A stretch of 64,000 nt of DNA, taken from contig NZ_JAMSLR010000001.1 of the NCBI RefSeq assembly GCF_023806485.1, positions 186,001-250,000 on the forward strand, given 5' to 3'. Position numbers and translations under genes: made by a program. This stretch comes from Thermalbibacter longus (GTDB lineage: Bacteria; Chloroflexota; Chloroflexia; Thermomicrobiales; Thermomicrobiaceae). A model generated the notes under the pieces. It was not told the origin of the DNA and made no database searches. It saw only the letters and a program-made list of their open reading frames with translations. Of the stretch, positions 17,142-25,059 are shown piece by piece; positions within the stretch are counted from its first letter, which is position 1, and every line of letters starts with the position of its first letter.

Positions 17142-18422
17142 ATGGCAACGGATCCCCTGGATTTATTGAGAGGGTATCTACTAGACAACGCGGGGGCTAG
17201 TCCCCTCCCACCGAGCGACCTCCCGGAGGAGCGGGCGCCCGATCTCCCGACGGCGACATCTTCTTCTCCAGCCCAGGAGATGGCGCGCCTGGAGATCGAC
17301 CCGTTTCCGGAAGGTTCGGCCCTGTTCCGCTTCTTTGTGGACGGAGTGCAGCGCACAGTCCCGGTAGCCGAGATCCTTGTCAACAAAGTGCGAGTCCCCT
17401 TGCACCTTTCACACCTGATTGTTGGGGCTATGGAGCGGGCAGATAGAGAGCTCCGACCATTTAAGGTGCGGGAAGCTCTTGTGCTGCTCCTCCCTTATCA
17501 AGCCTTACAAGTCGCTGACTCAGCATGGTCTAGCAGAAGACCCCCCGGCCGAGAACTGGGATCTGCTGGCCGCATCTATGAAGCGGTACAGAGCGGCAAG
17601 TTACTGTATTCGGACACCTCTCTCACTTTGCGCCTCGGTTCGGATGGTCGCCCCGGCATTTTGCTTCAGGCAGGCGACCTGATTCGCACCGGAGAAGTGC
17701 GTCGGAAGGCACTTGACCGCGCAAAGGAATTGCTGCGGATTATGGAAATAGGCATCTTGTGGGAGTTGAGGCAGGAATGCCCCGAGAATTGGATATTATT
17801 GGACGGGCCTGTAGCACCGCCGCTCAAATATGGTCGCCTTGTGGCCCCGGCTCTCCAGGGGCTAGAAGAAATAGCCAGACCCGATATAGCCTTTGACTTT
17901 CTCCGTCGTGTTGTTGGAGCTGTTAAGAGAGTCCAGATTGTCCCCCAAAGCGGACTGGAAGTGGCGCTGAGTTCTGATAAGCGTCCGGTGCTTCCCATTT
18001 ACAGATTTGGAGAGGTAATCGAAGAGGACGACGCAGTAACTAAGGAGATCCTCTCGGCCTTTCTTTGGCTGAGACGGGAACTGGCAGGAGAAATCTCTGC
18101 CCTATGGTCCACTGTCAGCGGCCTTGCTCGAATCGATATCCCTATTCCAGCCGTATTTGACGACCCTGCCCGGAGAAACGGATGGAACACCCTTGACGAG
18201 AGAGATATCACAGATCTCCTTGCTGACCGCAGCAGTGCCGAGCGCCAGAGGCTTGAAGAGATATTGCGATCTATAGTGACAGAACGCTGGCCGGTACCGG
18301 CGTCCACCGTGACCAGAATGCTTGTGGAGTTGTTTCCCATTGCTGAAACCGAGCTTTGGTTAACAGCCCAGTTACGCACCGTGTACGAAATGCGGAGCGT
18401 GTTTTCTTTCTCACATCAGTAG
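17142..18422 (+). CDS. NurA-like nuclease, predicted partner of the HerA-like ATPase
   Basis: A 426-residue protein resembling the NurA family of 5'-3' nucleases, RNase H-like enzymes that work inside a HerA ring. The first expected metal-binding Asp is in RFFVDGVQRTVP (D67) and a second in NWILLDGPVAPPL (D221), corresponding to the paired DG motifs of NurA. The remaining acidic and His ligands are not certain by eye. The first 50 residues are Pro/Ser/Glu-rich and probably flexible. GGGAG lies six bases before ATG 17142; ATG 17136 is also in frame. It is the last intact gene of the operon. Immediately after its stop, and in the same frame, lies a type III Res remnant. The NurA call is moderately sure. 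Confidence 0.7.
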   Translation: MATDPLDLLRGYLLDNAGASPLPPSDLPEERAPDLPTATSSSPAQEMARLEIDPFPEGSALFRFFVDGVQRTVPVAEILVNKVRVPLHLSHLIVGAMERADRELRPFKVREALVLLLPYQALQVADSAWSSRRPPGRELGSAGRIYEAVQSGKLLYSDTSLTLRLGSDGRPGILLQAGDLIRTGEVRRKALDRAKELLRIMEIGILWELRQECPENWILLDGPVAPPLKYGRLVAPALQGLEEIARPDIAFDFLRRVVGAVKRVQIVPQSGLEVALSSDKRPVLPIYRFGEVIEEDDAVTKEILSAFLWLRRELAGEISALWSTVSGLARIDIPIPAVFDDPARRNGWNTLDERDITDLLADRSSAERQRLEEILRSIVTERWPVPASTVTRMLVELFPIAETELWLTAQLRTVYEMRSVFSFSHQ

Positions 18423-18650
18423 CGTTGCGATGACGGCCGGGAAATGAAGATCATCTTAGAGGTCAAGGGCTTTGAGACCGAGCAGGACGGGCAGAAAGAA
18501 GCTGACGCTAAGCGCTAGGTGCGGGCGGTCAATTATCGCGGCGGGTTCGGACGGTGGACCTTCGTGCTGTGCAAGGATTCGGACCGTCTCTCCGAGGACG
18601 TCCGCCGGTCGGTTAACCATCTTCGCAGCAGCGCTCCTGACTCAAATTGG
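18423..18650 (+). pseudogene. C-terminal remnant of a type III restriction enzyme (Res) gene
   Basis: Reading on from the NurA stop in the same frame gives DDGREMKIILEVKGF, then ETEQDGQKEADAKR, a TAG at 18516-18518, then VRAVNYRGGFGRWTFVLCKD. This is the recognisable C-terminal end of type III restriction Res subunits, where EVKG carries part of the PD-(D/E)xK nuclease site and the WV.AVN..G..GRW.F segment follows. The stop sits where a Trp is expected (RWVRAVN). The helicase part is absent. It shows that a restriction system once neighboured the cassette or was shuffled into the same place. Confidence 0.65.
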
Positions 18651-18696
18651 AACGGGCGCAATTGCTGGCGGAAGGGGCCAACGCCTGCCTGAAGGG

Positions 18697-19485
18697 ATGG
18701 AATTGATGGCAGAGGCGTTCTCCTCTGGATTCAAGCGGCCATTTTTCGAAGACCACTTCATCCTGCTCGCCAATATCTTCCCGACCGGCTACCACGGCGC
18801 TGAGCTGGCCGATGTCCGGCCAGGGGAGAGCGTGGCAGTCTTCGGCGCTGGGCCGGTCGGCTTGATGGCGGCCTATAGCTGTCTGCTGCGCGGCGCCTCG
18901 AAGGTCTTCGTAGTGGACCGCATCAAGGAGCGGCTCGACAAGGCGCGGGAGATCGGCTGCATTCCGGTCAACTTCGACGAGGTCAACCCGGTCGAGTTCA
19001 TCAAGGAGCAGTCGCCCGGCGACCGGCTGGCCACCGGCTCGGTACCCAACAAGGCGTTTGCCGGCGTCGACAAGGGGATCGACGCTGTTGGCTACCAGGC
19101 ACACGTGCGCGGCGCAGCGCGCGAGGATCCGGCTATCGTCCTCAACACCCTGATCGAGGTCGTGCGGCCGACGGGCGCGATCGGTGTGCCAGGTCTCTAT
19201 GTCCCCGCCGATCCCGGCGCGCCCGACGAGGAAGCGAAGCAGGGACGCCTGCGGTTGGCGATCGGGCGGCTCTTCGAGAAGGGGATCCGGCTCGGAACCG
19301 GCCAGTGCAACGTCAAGCGATATAACCAGTACCTGCGCGACCTGATCATCGCCGGCCGGGCTAAGCCCTCCTTCGTCGTCTCGCACCGCCATCGTCTGGA
19401 GGAAGCCCCGCTGGCTTACGAGAAGTTCGACAAGCGGGTGGAAGGCTACGTCAAGGTCGTGCTCAAGCCGCAGATGGCGGCCTAG
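18697..19485 (+). pseudogene. N-terminally truncated zinc alcohol/formaldehyde dehydrogenase, fused to a transposase scrap
   Basis: From about 18745 the frame reads as a glutathione-independent formaldehyde dehydrogenase-like protein: DHFILLANIFPTGYHGAE, the NAD-binding GAGPVGLMAAYS, and KGIDAVGYQAH through to EGYVKVVLKP at the end (about 246 residues). Full-length relatives are near 390-400 residues, so roughly 140 N-terminal residues are missing, including the GroES-like domain that holds the catalytic and structural zinc ligands. Residues before the junction (MAEAFSSGFKRPF) are transposase, not dehydrogenase. An ATG at 18697 or 18706 would allow translation, but the product should not be active as a dehydrogenase. 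Confidence 0.85.
18706..18744 (+). mobile_element. 39-bp fragment of an IS5-type transposase gene
   Basis: These 39 bases match 13812-13850 of the broken IS at 35 positions, in the same orientation and the same reading (MAEAF..GFKRPF). Because of the four differences it is probably a related copy rather than a recent duplicate. It directly abuts dehydrogenase sequence and so marks the right junction of the island. Confidence 0.75.
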
Positions 19486-19640
19486 CCGGCCGGCGTGCTC
19501 AGGGGTGGCACGGCACCGCGCTACCCCCTTCTCGCTGTGAAAGACGCTCTCCATTGGGAGGTCGCCCCAGCCTTGCCCAGGAATGCGAGCTGGCCGATAC
19601 TGGCCGTGCGCCGGTAGACGGGCAGGCGAGGTGCGAGCGG

Positions 19641-20759
19641 ATGGGCGAGCGCGCAGCAGCCGAGGTCGTAGTCGTCGGCGGTGGCGTGATCGGCTCTGCA
19701 ATCGGCTACGAGCTGGCCCGCCAGGGCGTCGCGGTGACGCTGGTCGAGGCGGCCACGATCGCGGCGGGGGCCTCGGGTGCCAGTGCCGGCGGGGTGCGGC
19801 AGCAAGGCCGCGACCTGCGCGAGCTGCCGATCGCCCTGCGCGCCATTCGGCGCTGGCCGCACCTGGCCGAGGAACTGGGCGCGGATCTGCACTACCGGCA
19901 GGACGGCAACCTGACGCTGGCCGAGCGGCCGGAAGACGTCGCCGCACTGGAGCGTCGGGTGGCCGAGGAGCGGGCTCTCGGGCTGGACGTCCGGATGATC
20001 GGCCAGGCCGAGCTGCGCGAGCTGGTTCCGGACATCGCCCCCACGGTGCTCGCAGCGAGCTGGTGCCCGAGCGACGGCCACGCGATGCCGAGCCTGGTGA
20101 CCCATGCCTTCGCTCGAGCGGCGACCCGTCTCGGGGCCCGGATTCTTCAGCAGACACAGGTGACCGGCATCTCGCATCATCGGGGCCAGGTGGCCAGCGT
20201 GACGACGACGCGGGGCCAGATCTCTTGCCGCTGGGTCGTGAACGCGGCCGGTGCCTGGAGCGCCGTGATCGCGCGGATGGTTGGGCTCAGGATCCCGATC
20301 GAGCCGCGGGCGCTCCAGATGCTGGTGACCGAGCCGATGCCGCCACGGCTACGGCCGGTGCTGGGAAGCGTGCATCGCCCGCTCAGCCTCAAGCAGTTGC
20401 CGGGAGGCTCGTACCTGATCGGGGGTGGCTGGCCTGGCCGGCTCGACCTCGCGACCCGGCGCACGCGGCTGCTTCAGGCGAGCATCGCTGGCAGCGTTCG
20501 GGAGGCGAGCGCGGTCTATCCTCTGCTCGGCCGGGCCCGGCTCGAGCGTGGCTGGGCGGGCATCGAGGCGATCGCCGTCGACGAGGTGCCGATCCTAGGG
20601 ATGGGCGGTGAGGTCGAGAGATTCGTCTTCGCCTGCGGGTTCTCCGGGCACGGCTTCGCGCTGGCTCCCGCCATCGGTCAGTCGATCGCCGAGCTGATCA
20701 CGGAGGGGCGCTCGAGTCTCCCGCTCGATGCGCTCTCGCCCGCGCGGTTCGGTGTTTGA
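19641..20759 (+). CDS. FAD-dependent amino-acid oxidase/dehydrogenase (DAO family)
   Basis: A 372-residue flavoprotein of the D-amino-acid/glycine/sarcosine oxidase family, which oxidises the C-N bond of an amino acid or N-methyl amino acid. The FAD-binding motif VVVGGGVIGSAIGYELAR lies at residues 10-27, ASGASAGGVRQQ follows, WVVNAAGAWS is the second FAD-binding segment, and FACGFSGHGFALAPAIGQ the conserved C-terminal one. ATG 19641 is chosen because it begins the family domain and has GGCGAGGTG upstream; the open frame reaches back to 19554. It may have once been paired with the damaged dehydrogenase to its left (156-nt gap). Substrate not determinable by eye. Confidence 0.85.
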   Translation: MGERAAAEVVVVGGGVIGSAIGYELARQGVAVTLVEAATIAAGASGASAGGVRQQGRDLRELPIALRAIRRWPHLAEELGADLHYRQDGNLTLAERPEDVAALERRVAEERALGLDVRMIGQAELRELVPDIAPTVLAASWCPSDGHAMPSLVTHAFARAATRLGARILQQTQVTGISHHRGQVASVTTTRGQISCRWVVNAAGAWSAVIARMVGLRIPIEPRALQMLVTEPMPPRLRPVLGSVHRPLSLKQLPGGSYLIGGGWPGRLDLATRRTRLLQASIAGSVREASAVYPLLGRARLERGWAGIEAIAVDEVPILGMGGEVERFVFACGFSGHGFALAPAIGQSIAELITEGRSSLPLDALSPARFGV

Positions 20760-20842
20760 GGAAAAGGTTGCAAACGGGAGCGGCGACTGATCATTCGCCC
20801 GTGCTCGCTGCCTACCTACCAGAGGTTTGTGGTCGATACGGC

Positions 20843-20848
20843 TATACT
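20843..20848 (+). promoter_or_regulatory. Possible -10 box of the HD-rodA unit
   Basis: TATACT lies 33 nt before the HD-domain start codon. I find no matching -35 hexamer at the right distance, so this is tentative. Confidence 0.3.
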
Positions 20849-20880
20849 TGGGCTCGGGCCATCGGTGGAGAGGTCGTGCG

Positions 20881-21651
20881 ATGAGCACCAACGGCGAATC
20901 GATCCCGGAGATCATCGGCGAGGCGGCTGCAGTGCGAGCCACCAAGCCGGAGGCTGCCGCTCGTCCAGCGGCGGTCGCGCTGCCGATCACGGTCGCTGAC
21001 CTCGAAAAGGACCCCGAGGTGCGCGCCTATATCGAGGCCGGCAACGCCAACCTGGCGGTGATCGGCTTCACCGAGCACGGGCTTCGGCATGCCAACCTGG
21101 TGTCGCACATCGCGCGCAACGTGCTGCGCCGGCTGGGCTACGACCAGCGCGAGCAGGAGCTGGCTGCCATCGCTGGCTATCTCCACGATATCGGCAACGC
21201 GATCAGCCGCTATGACCATAGCCTGACCGGCGCGCTGCTGGCGCGAGACATCCTGCGCCGCTACGGCGTGGCTCCTGAGGACATCGCGATCGTGATGGGT
21301 GCCATCGGTAGCCACGGTGACGACACGCAGCGGCTCGGCGAGCCGGTGCACGCGGTGTCAGCCGCGCTAATTCTGGCCGACAAGTCGGACGTCCACCGCA
21401 GCCGGGTGCAGAACCCGGATCAGAGCAAGTTCGACCAGCACGACCGGGTGAACTACGCGGCCGTCTCGTCCTTCCTGCGCGTCGACCCGGGGGAGAAATC
21501 GATTACTCTGGAACTGACGATCGACACGACGATCGCGCCGGTCATGCACTACTTCGAGATCTTCCTGCCGCGGATGGTGATGAGCGTGCGGGCCGCCGAG
21601 TTCCTCGGCTGTACCTTCCACATCAACATCAACGGCGTGGAGCTGCTCTGA
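20881..21651 (+). CDS. HD-domain phosphohydrolase-like protein
   Basis: A 256-residue protein with an HD domain, a metal-dependent phosphohydrolase fold often acting on nucleotides. Visible ligands are H70 in GLRHANLVSHIA, the HD pair H102-D103 in GYLHDIGNAISRYDH, H113, and an Asp in LILADKSDVHRS. The N-terminal 40 residues are Ala/Pro-rich. The C-terminal 80 residues (SITLELTIDTTIAPVM...) form an added domain of unknown role. The gene is only 3 nt from rodA, so it is almost certainly co-translated with it and may act in cell-wall or signalling control. ATG 20881 is used rather than the upstream frame opening at 20827. Substrate unknown. Confidence 0.8.
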   Translation: MSTNGESIPEIIGEAAAVRATKPEAAARPAAVALPITVADLEKDPEVRAYIEAGNANLAVIGFTEHGLRHANLVSHIARNVLRRLGYDQREQELAAIAGYLHDIGNAISRYDHSLTGALLARDILRRYGVAPEDIAIVMGAIGSHGDDTQRLGEPVHAVSAALILADKSDVHRSRVQNPDQSKFDQHDRVNYAAVSSFLRVDPGEKSITLELTIDTTIAPVMHYFEIFLPRMVMSVRAAEFLGCTFHININGVELL

Positions 21652-21654
21652 GCC

Positions 21655-22797
21655 ATGGGTACGGTCGTTACCTCGCTCCAGACGCACCGTCGCGCCGCAA
21701 GCTGGGCCGCGTTCGATCCCTACATGGCGATCACCACGCTGGTTCTCATCGGCTTCGGGCTCGTCGCGATCTGGAGCGCCGAAGGGGGAGGGGCGCTGCG
21801 GCTCGACAGCCTGGCGGTGCGCCAGTTCATCTACGCGCTCATCGGCCTTCCGTTGCTGATCGGCCTGTCCTGGGTCGACTACCGCTACATCAAGTCGATG
21901 GCGTGGCCGATCTACGGCCTGACCCTGGCGCTCCTGATCCTCGTGATGCTAGTCGGAACGAACATCGGTGGCTCGGTTCGCTGGATCGAGCTGGGGCCGA
22001 TCACTGTCCAGCCATCGGAGCCGGCCAAGCTGGGGGTGATCGTCGCACTGGCGGCGTTCATCGCCAACCGGGGCGAGGAGATGAGCCGGCTGAAGAACTT
22101 CGTGCTGAGCGGCCTGCTGGTGGCTCTGCCGGCCCTACTGGTGTACCAGCAGCCTGACCTCGGCACGGCTGGCGTCTTCGCCGCTATCTGGCTGGCGATG
22201 GTTCTCTTCAGCCCGACCCGGCTGCTCTATGTTGCCGGTGTCCTGCTCGCCTCGCCCGTCGTCGCCCTGTTCGCCTGGAAGTACGTCCTGCACGATTACA
22301 TGCGGGAGCGGCTGCTGATCTCGTTCGAGCCGGAGCGGGACTATTTCGGCGCTGGCTTCAACATCATCCAGGCTCAGATCACGATCGGCACCGGTGGCTG
22401 GTACGGTAACGGGCTGGCCGGCAGCATGCAGAGCCAGCTCGACCTGCTCCGGGTACGGACGACCGACTTCATCTTCGCCCATGCGATGGGCATGTTCGGG
22501 TTCATCGGCGGCGTCGCCCTGATCGTCACCTACCTGATCCTGCTATGGCGCACCAGTCACGTCGTGACCGTCGCCCCCGACCTGTTCGGCCGGCTGCTGG
22601 CGGTCGGCGTCACCGTGATGATCTTCTTCCAGGCGTTCGTGAATATGGGGATGAACGTCGGGATCATGCCGGTGACGGGCCTGCCGCTTCCCTTCATCAG
22701 TCTCGGTGGCAGCTCGCTGTGGACGCTGCTGGCCAGCCTAGGGGTGCTCCAGAGCGTGCTGATCCATCGGCGGCGCATCGGATTCAAGCTCGGATAG
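21655..22797 (+). CDS. rodA: Rod shape-determining peptidoglycan glycosyltransferase RodA (SEDS family)
   Basis: Polymerises lipid II into glycan strands during side-wall growth, together with a class B penicillin-binding protein. The 380-residue protein has about ten transmembrane segments starting at residue 24, with the SEDS motifs GGSVRWIELGPITVQPSEPAK (about 103-123) and the late GLPLPFISLGGSSL. RodA rather than FtsW is favoured by the near-linked mreB and by overall length, but the two are hard to separate by eye. It follows the HD gene with a 3-nt gap. The next 240 nt to the small HTH gene contain no open frame that I can support. Confidence 0.9.
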   Translation: MGTVVTSLQTHRRAASWAAFDPYMAITTLVLIGFGLVAIWSAEGGGALRLDSLAVRQFIYALIGLPLLIGLSWVDYRYIKSMAWPIYGLTLALLILVMLVGTNIGGSVRWIELGPITVQPSEPAKLGVIVALAAFIANRGEEMSRLKNFVLSGLLVALPALLVYQQPDLGTAGVFAAIWLAMVLFSPTRLLYVAGVLLASPVVALFAWKYVLHDYMRERLLISFEPERDYFGAGFNIIQAQITIGTGGWYGNGLAGSMQSQLDLLRVRTTDFIFAHAMGMFGFIGGVALIVTYLILLWRTSHVVTVAPDLFGRLLAVGVTVMIFFQAFVNMGMNVGIMPVTGLPLPFISLGGSSLWTLLASLGVLQSVLIHRRRIGFKLG

Positions 22798-23036
22798 CTG
22801 GCCCCGGGCCCATCTGACCGATCGAGCGGTAGTAGAGTCCTGCTGTCCTGTTTGACAGCCTTTCCCACACGATCGCGAGAACGGGGTCGGACGACCCGCT
22901 GCTGCCGCCGCGCCGCGCGATGGATGCCCCTGGAGTGCGTGAGACGAATGATGCAGTGCCCCGCCATTGCGGGATCCTTCGACTGGCTCGCCCGGGAACC
23001 TGACGTCGGTAGGGAGCAGCGGGCCCTGGCAGCGGC

Positions 23037-23291
23037 CTAGTGCGCGGGCGTGAAGACGGCTCGAGCGTCTCCGCCGCTGACCACGGGCACCGACCACGGG
23101 AATGGCTCGTCGTTCTGCCGCAGAAAGGCGAGGAGATCGTCCGGCTCGACCAGCCAGTCGTCCGCGGGCTCGAGGCGAGTTCCACGTAGCTCGCCCACCC
23201 GAAGCCAGTAGCGGACGGCTTCTGGGTGGAACTGGAGCAGTTGAGCAGCTTCCTGGACCGTCAGCCCGCGCCGTAGCCCTTTCGCCAGCAT
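23037..23291 (-). CDS. Small helix-turn-helix (MerR/excisionase-like) DNA-binding protein
   Basis: An 84-residue protein. GLTVQEAAQLLQFHPEAVRYWLRVGELRGTRL is a winged HTH of the excisionase/MerR N-terminal type, and DDWLVEPDDLLAFLRQ is the usual end of such domains. ATG 23291 is chosen because GGGGGAG lies six bases upstream; in-frame alternatives are ATG 23297 and GTG 23342. There is no integrase or phage gene nearby, so it is more likely a stand-alone regulator. No target can be named. Confidence 0.6.
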   Translation of the reverse strand: MLAKGLRRGLTVQEAAQLLQFHPEAVRYWLRVGELRGTRLEPADDWLVEPDDLLAFLRQNDEPFPWSVPVVSGGDARAVFTPAH

Positions 23292-23411
23292 GCGCATCTC
23301 CCCCACGGACTGTTTGCCTCGACCGAACCCGCGTACGTACACCTCGTATGGTAGCAGAGGTGTGTCTCGCTGGCAAGGATTCGGGGCGGGAGTGCGACTG
23401 CAACGCAGGGC

Positions 23412-24047
23412 CTACCGTGCGCCGCGGGTCGCTGGCTCTAGCTGGACGGCCGGCGAGTGCTCGCGGGCCAGCCGGCAAAACCAGGCGTGAAAGCGGTCGT
23501 CGCCGGTCAGCTCCGGATGGAAGGCAGTGCCGATCAGGTTGCCCTGGCGTACCGCGGCTACCGTGCCGTCCGTCAGCCGGGCCAGGGGCTCGACCGCCGG
23601 CCCCATCTCGGCTACCACTGGAGCTCGGATGAACACCGCGCGAACCGGCTCGCTCCCAACTGCCGGGATCTCCAGATCGGTCTCGAAGCTCTCGATCTGA
23701 GGCCCGAACGCGTTCCGCCGCACGACGATGTCCAGCAGGCCGAGGAGGTGCTGGGTGCGAGCGCGCGTCTCGGGGTCGACTTCCCGGGCCAGGACGATCA
23801 TCCCCGCGCAGGTGCCCCAGATCGGCCGCCCTGACCTGGCGAACTCCACGATCGGCTCGCGCAGGCCGAATCGCTCGATCAGCCGGCCAATCGTGGTGCT
23901 CTCGCCACCGGGGATGATCAGCCCGCTGATCCCCGCGAGCTCGCTCGGCAGGCGGATCTCGCGCCCCTCGACGCCCAGCCGGGCCAGCGCTGCTAGGTGC
24001 TCGCGAAAGTCCCCCTGCAGGGCCAGGACGCCGATGACTGGCTGCAT
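23412..24047 (-). CDS. pdxT: Pyridoxal 5'-phosphate synthase glutaminase subunit
   Basis: Releases ammonia from glutamine and channels it to PdxS for vitamin B6 synthesis. The 211-residue class I amidotransferase has IIPGGESTTIGRL (about 44-56), the nucleophile C80 in IWGTCAGMIVLA, and the His/Glu pair in GTAFHPELTGDDRFH near residue 190. It is of usual length up to the Arg-rich tail. ATG 24047 has GGGAGGG upstream and lies 13 nt after the pdxS stop, giving a pdxS-pdxT operon. Confidence 0.96.
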   Translation of the reverse strand: MQPVIGVLALQGDFREHLAALARLGVEGREIRLPSELAGISGLIIPGGESTTIGRLIERFGLREPIVEFARSGRPIWGTCAGMIVLAREVDPETRARTQHLLGLLDIVVRRNAFGPQIESFETDLEIPAVGSEPVRAVFIRAPVVAEMGPAVEPLARLTDGTVAAVRQGNLIGTAFHPELTGDDRFHAWFCRLAREHSPAVQLEPATRGAR

Positions 24048-24060
24048 TCGCTCCCTCCCC

Positions 24061-24942
24061 TCACCAGCCACGGGGGGCGAGGCGCTGGCCGGCCGGGATC
24101 GCCTCCAGCTCCAGCCCGCGCATCGGCTCGCCGAGGCCACGGCTGACCTCGGCCAGGATCGCTGGATTGCGGTAGTGAGTCACGGCCTCGACGATGGCCC
24201 GCGCTCGCGCCCTCGGGTTCTCCGACTTGAAGATGCCAGAGCCGACGAAGACGCCCTCGGCGCCGAGCTGCATGACCAGCGCGGCGTCGGCCGGGGTTGC
24301 GACGCCGCCGGCGCAGAACAGCACCACCGGAAGGCGGCCAGTCTCGGCGACCTCGCAGACGAGCTCGTACGGGGCGCCCAGCTCCTTCGCTGTCGTCATC
24401 AACTCTTCCTTCGGCAGCGCTTGGAGCCGGCGGATGCCGTCCAGGATATCGCGCAGGTGGCGAACCGCCTCGACGATGTTGCCGGTTCCAGCCTCACCCT
24501 TGCTGCGGATCATCGCGGCACCCTCGCCGATGCGCCGTAGCGCCTCGCCGAGATCGCGGGCGCCGCAGACGAACGGCACCTTGAACTGATGCTTGTCGAT
24601 GTGGTAGCGGTCGTCTGCCGGGGTCAGCACCTCGCTCTCGTCGATGTAGTCGATGCCGATCGCTTCCAGGATCTGCGCCTCGACGAAGTGGCCGATCCTC
24701 ACCTTCGCCATCACCGGGATGGTCACCGCCTCCTTGATCCGGAGGATCAGCTCCGGGTCGCTCATCCGGGCGACCCCGCCCTCCCGGCGGATATCGGCGG
24801 GCACCCGCTCGAGCGCCATCACCGCGACCGCGCCTGCTTCTTCGGCGATCTGCGCCTGCTCCGGCGTGACCACGTCCATGATCACCCCGCCCTTGAGCAT
24901 CTGAGCCAGGCCTACCTTCGTCGTCCAGGTCGACTTCTCCAT
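24061..24942 (-). CDS. pdxS: Pyridoxal 5'-phosphate synthase subunit PdxS
   Basis: Makes PLP from ribose 5-phosphate, glyceraldehyde 3-phosphate and ammonia delivered by PdxT. The 293-residue TIM-barrel protein is highly typical: [20 protein letters not shown] (11-30), [15 protein letters not shown], the catalytic Lys in VMAKVRIGH (K80), [14 protein letters not shown], and [22 protein letters not shown] 24942 has AGGAGG upstream. It is the first gene of the pdxST pair and lies 117 nt downstream of a codirectional MocR-type regulator. Confidence 0.98.
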   Translation of the reverse strand: MEKSTWTTKVGLAQMLKGGVIMDVVTPEQAQIAEEAGAVAVMALERVPADIRREGGVARMSDPELILRIKEAVTIPVMAKVRIGHFVEAQILEAIGIDYIDESEVLTPADDRYHIDKHQFKVPFVCGARDLGEALRRIGEGAAMIRSKGEAGTGNIVEAVRHLRDILDGIRRLQALPKEELMTTAKELGAPYELVCEVAETGRLPVVLFCAGGVATPADAALVMQLGAEGVFVGSGIFKSENPRARARAIVEAVTHYRNPAILAEVSRGLGEPMRGLELEAIPAGQRLAPRGW

Positions 24943-25059
24943 CTGCCGCGACCTCCTCGCTGCTCACCGATCGCTGACGCTCGATCCAGTTCACTTAGCC
25001 TGATGGTTTTGGGCTTGTTCCGCCCGTGCTCTGCCCGCTCGCCCGCGCGGCACGGACGA

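Larger units (their letters stand above)
13019..18744. other. Foreign island bounded by IS5-type transposase remnants
   Basis: Everything between the broken IS (13019-13978) and the 39-bp transposase fragment (18706-18744) differs from the surroundings. By eye it is clearly less GC-rich and uses many AAA, TTA, ATT and AAT codons, while the flanks use mostly G/C-ending codons. It carries one intact three-gene operon (DndC-like, HerA-like, NurA-like) and several broken genes, including a type III restriction Res fragment. To its right, host sequence resumes inside a dehydrogenase missing its N-terminal half. I infer acquisition by horizontal transfer, with a deletion at the right junction. Confidence 0.8.

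Noticed and set aside
14403-18422. Complete Dnd, Ssp or BREX system
   Set aside because: No cysteine desulfurase, DndD/E, PglZ, BrxC or methyltransferase gene is present in the window, so only the DndC-like gene resembles those systems.
18613-20157. Long minus-strand open frame (514 codons) across the dehydrogenase and FAD gene
   Set aside because: It lies opposite sequences with clear family matches, is Arg/Pro/Ala-rich and shows no domain; it is a GC-driven shadow.
22852-23040. 62-codon frame after rodA
   Set aside because: Arg/Cys-rich composition, no convincing ribosome site, no recognisable motif; the 240-nt gap is left unannotated.
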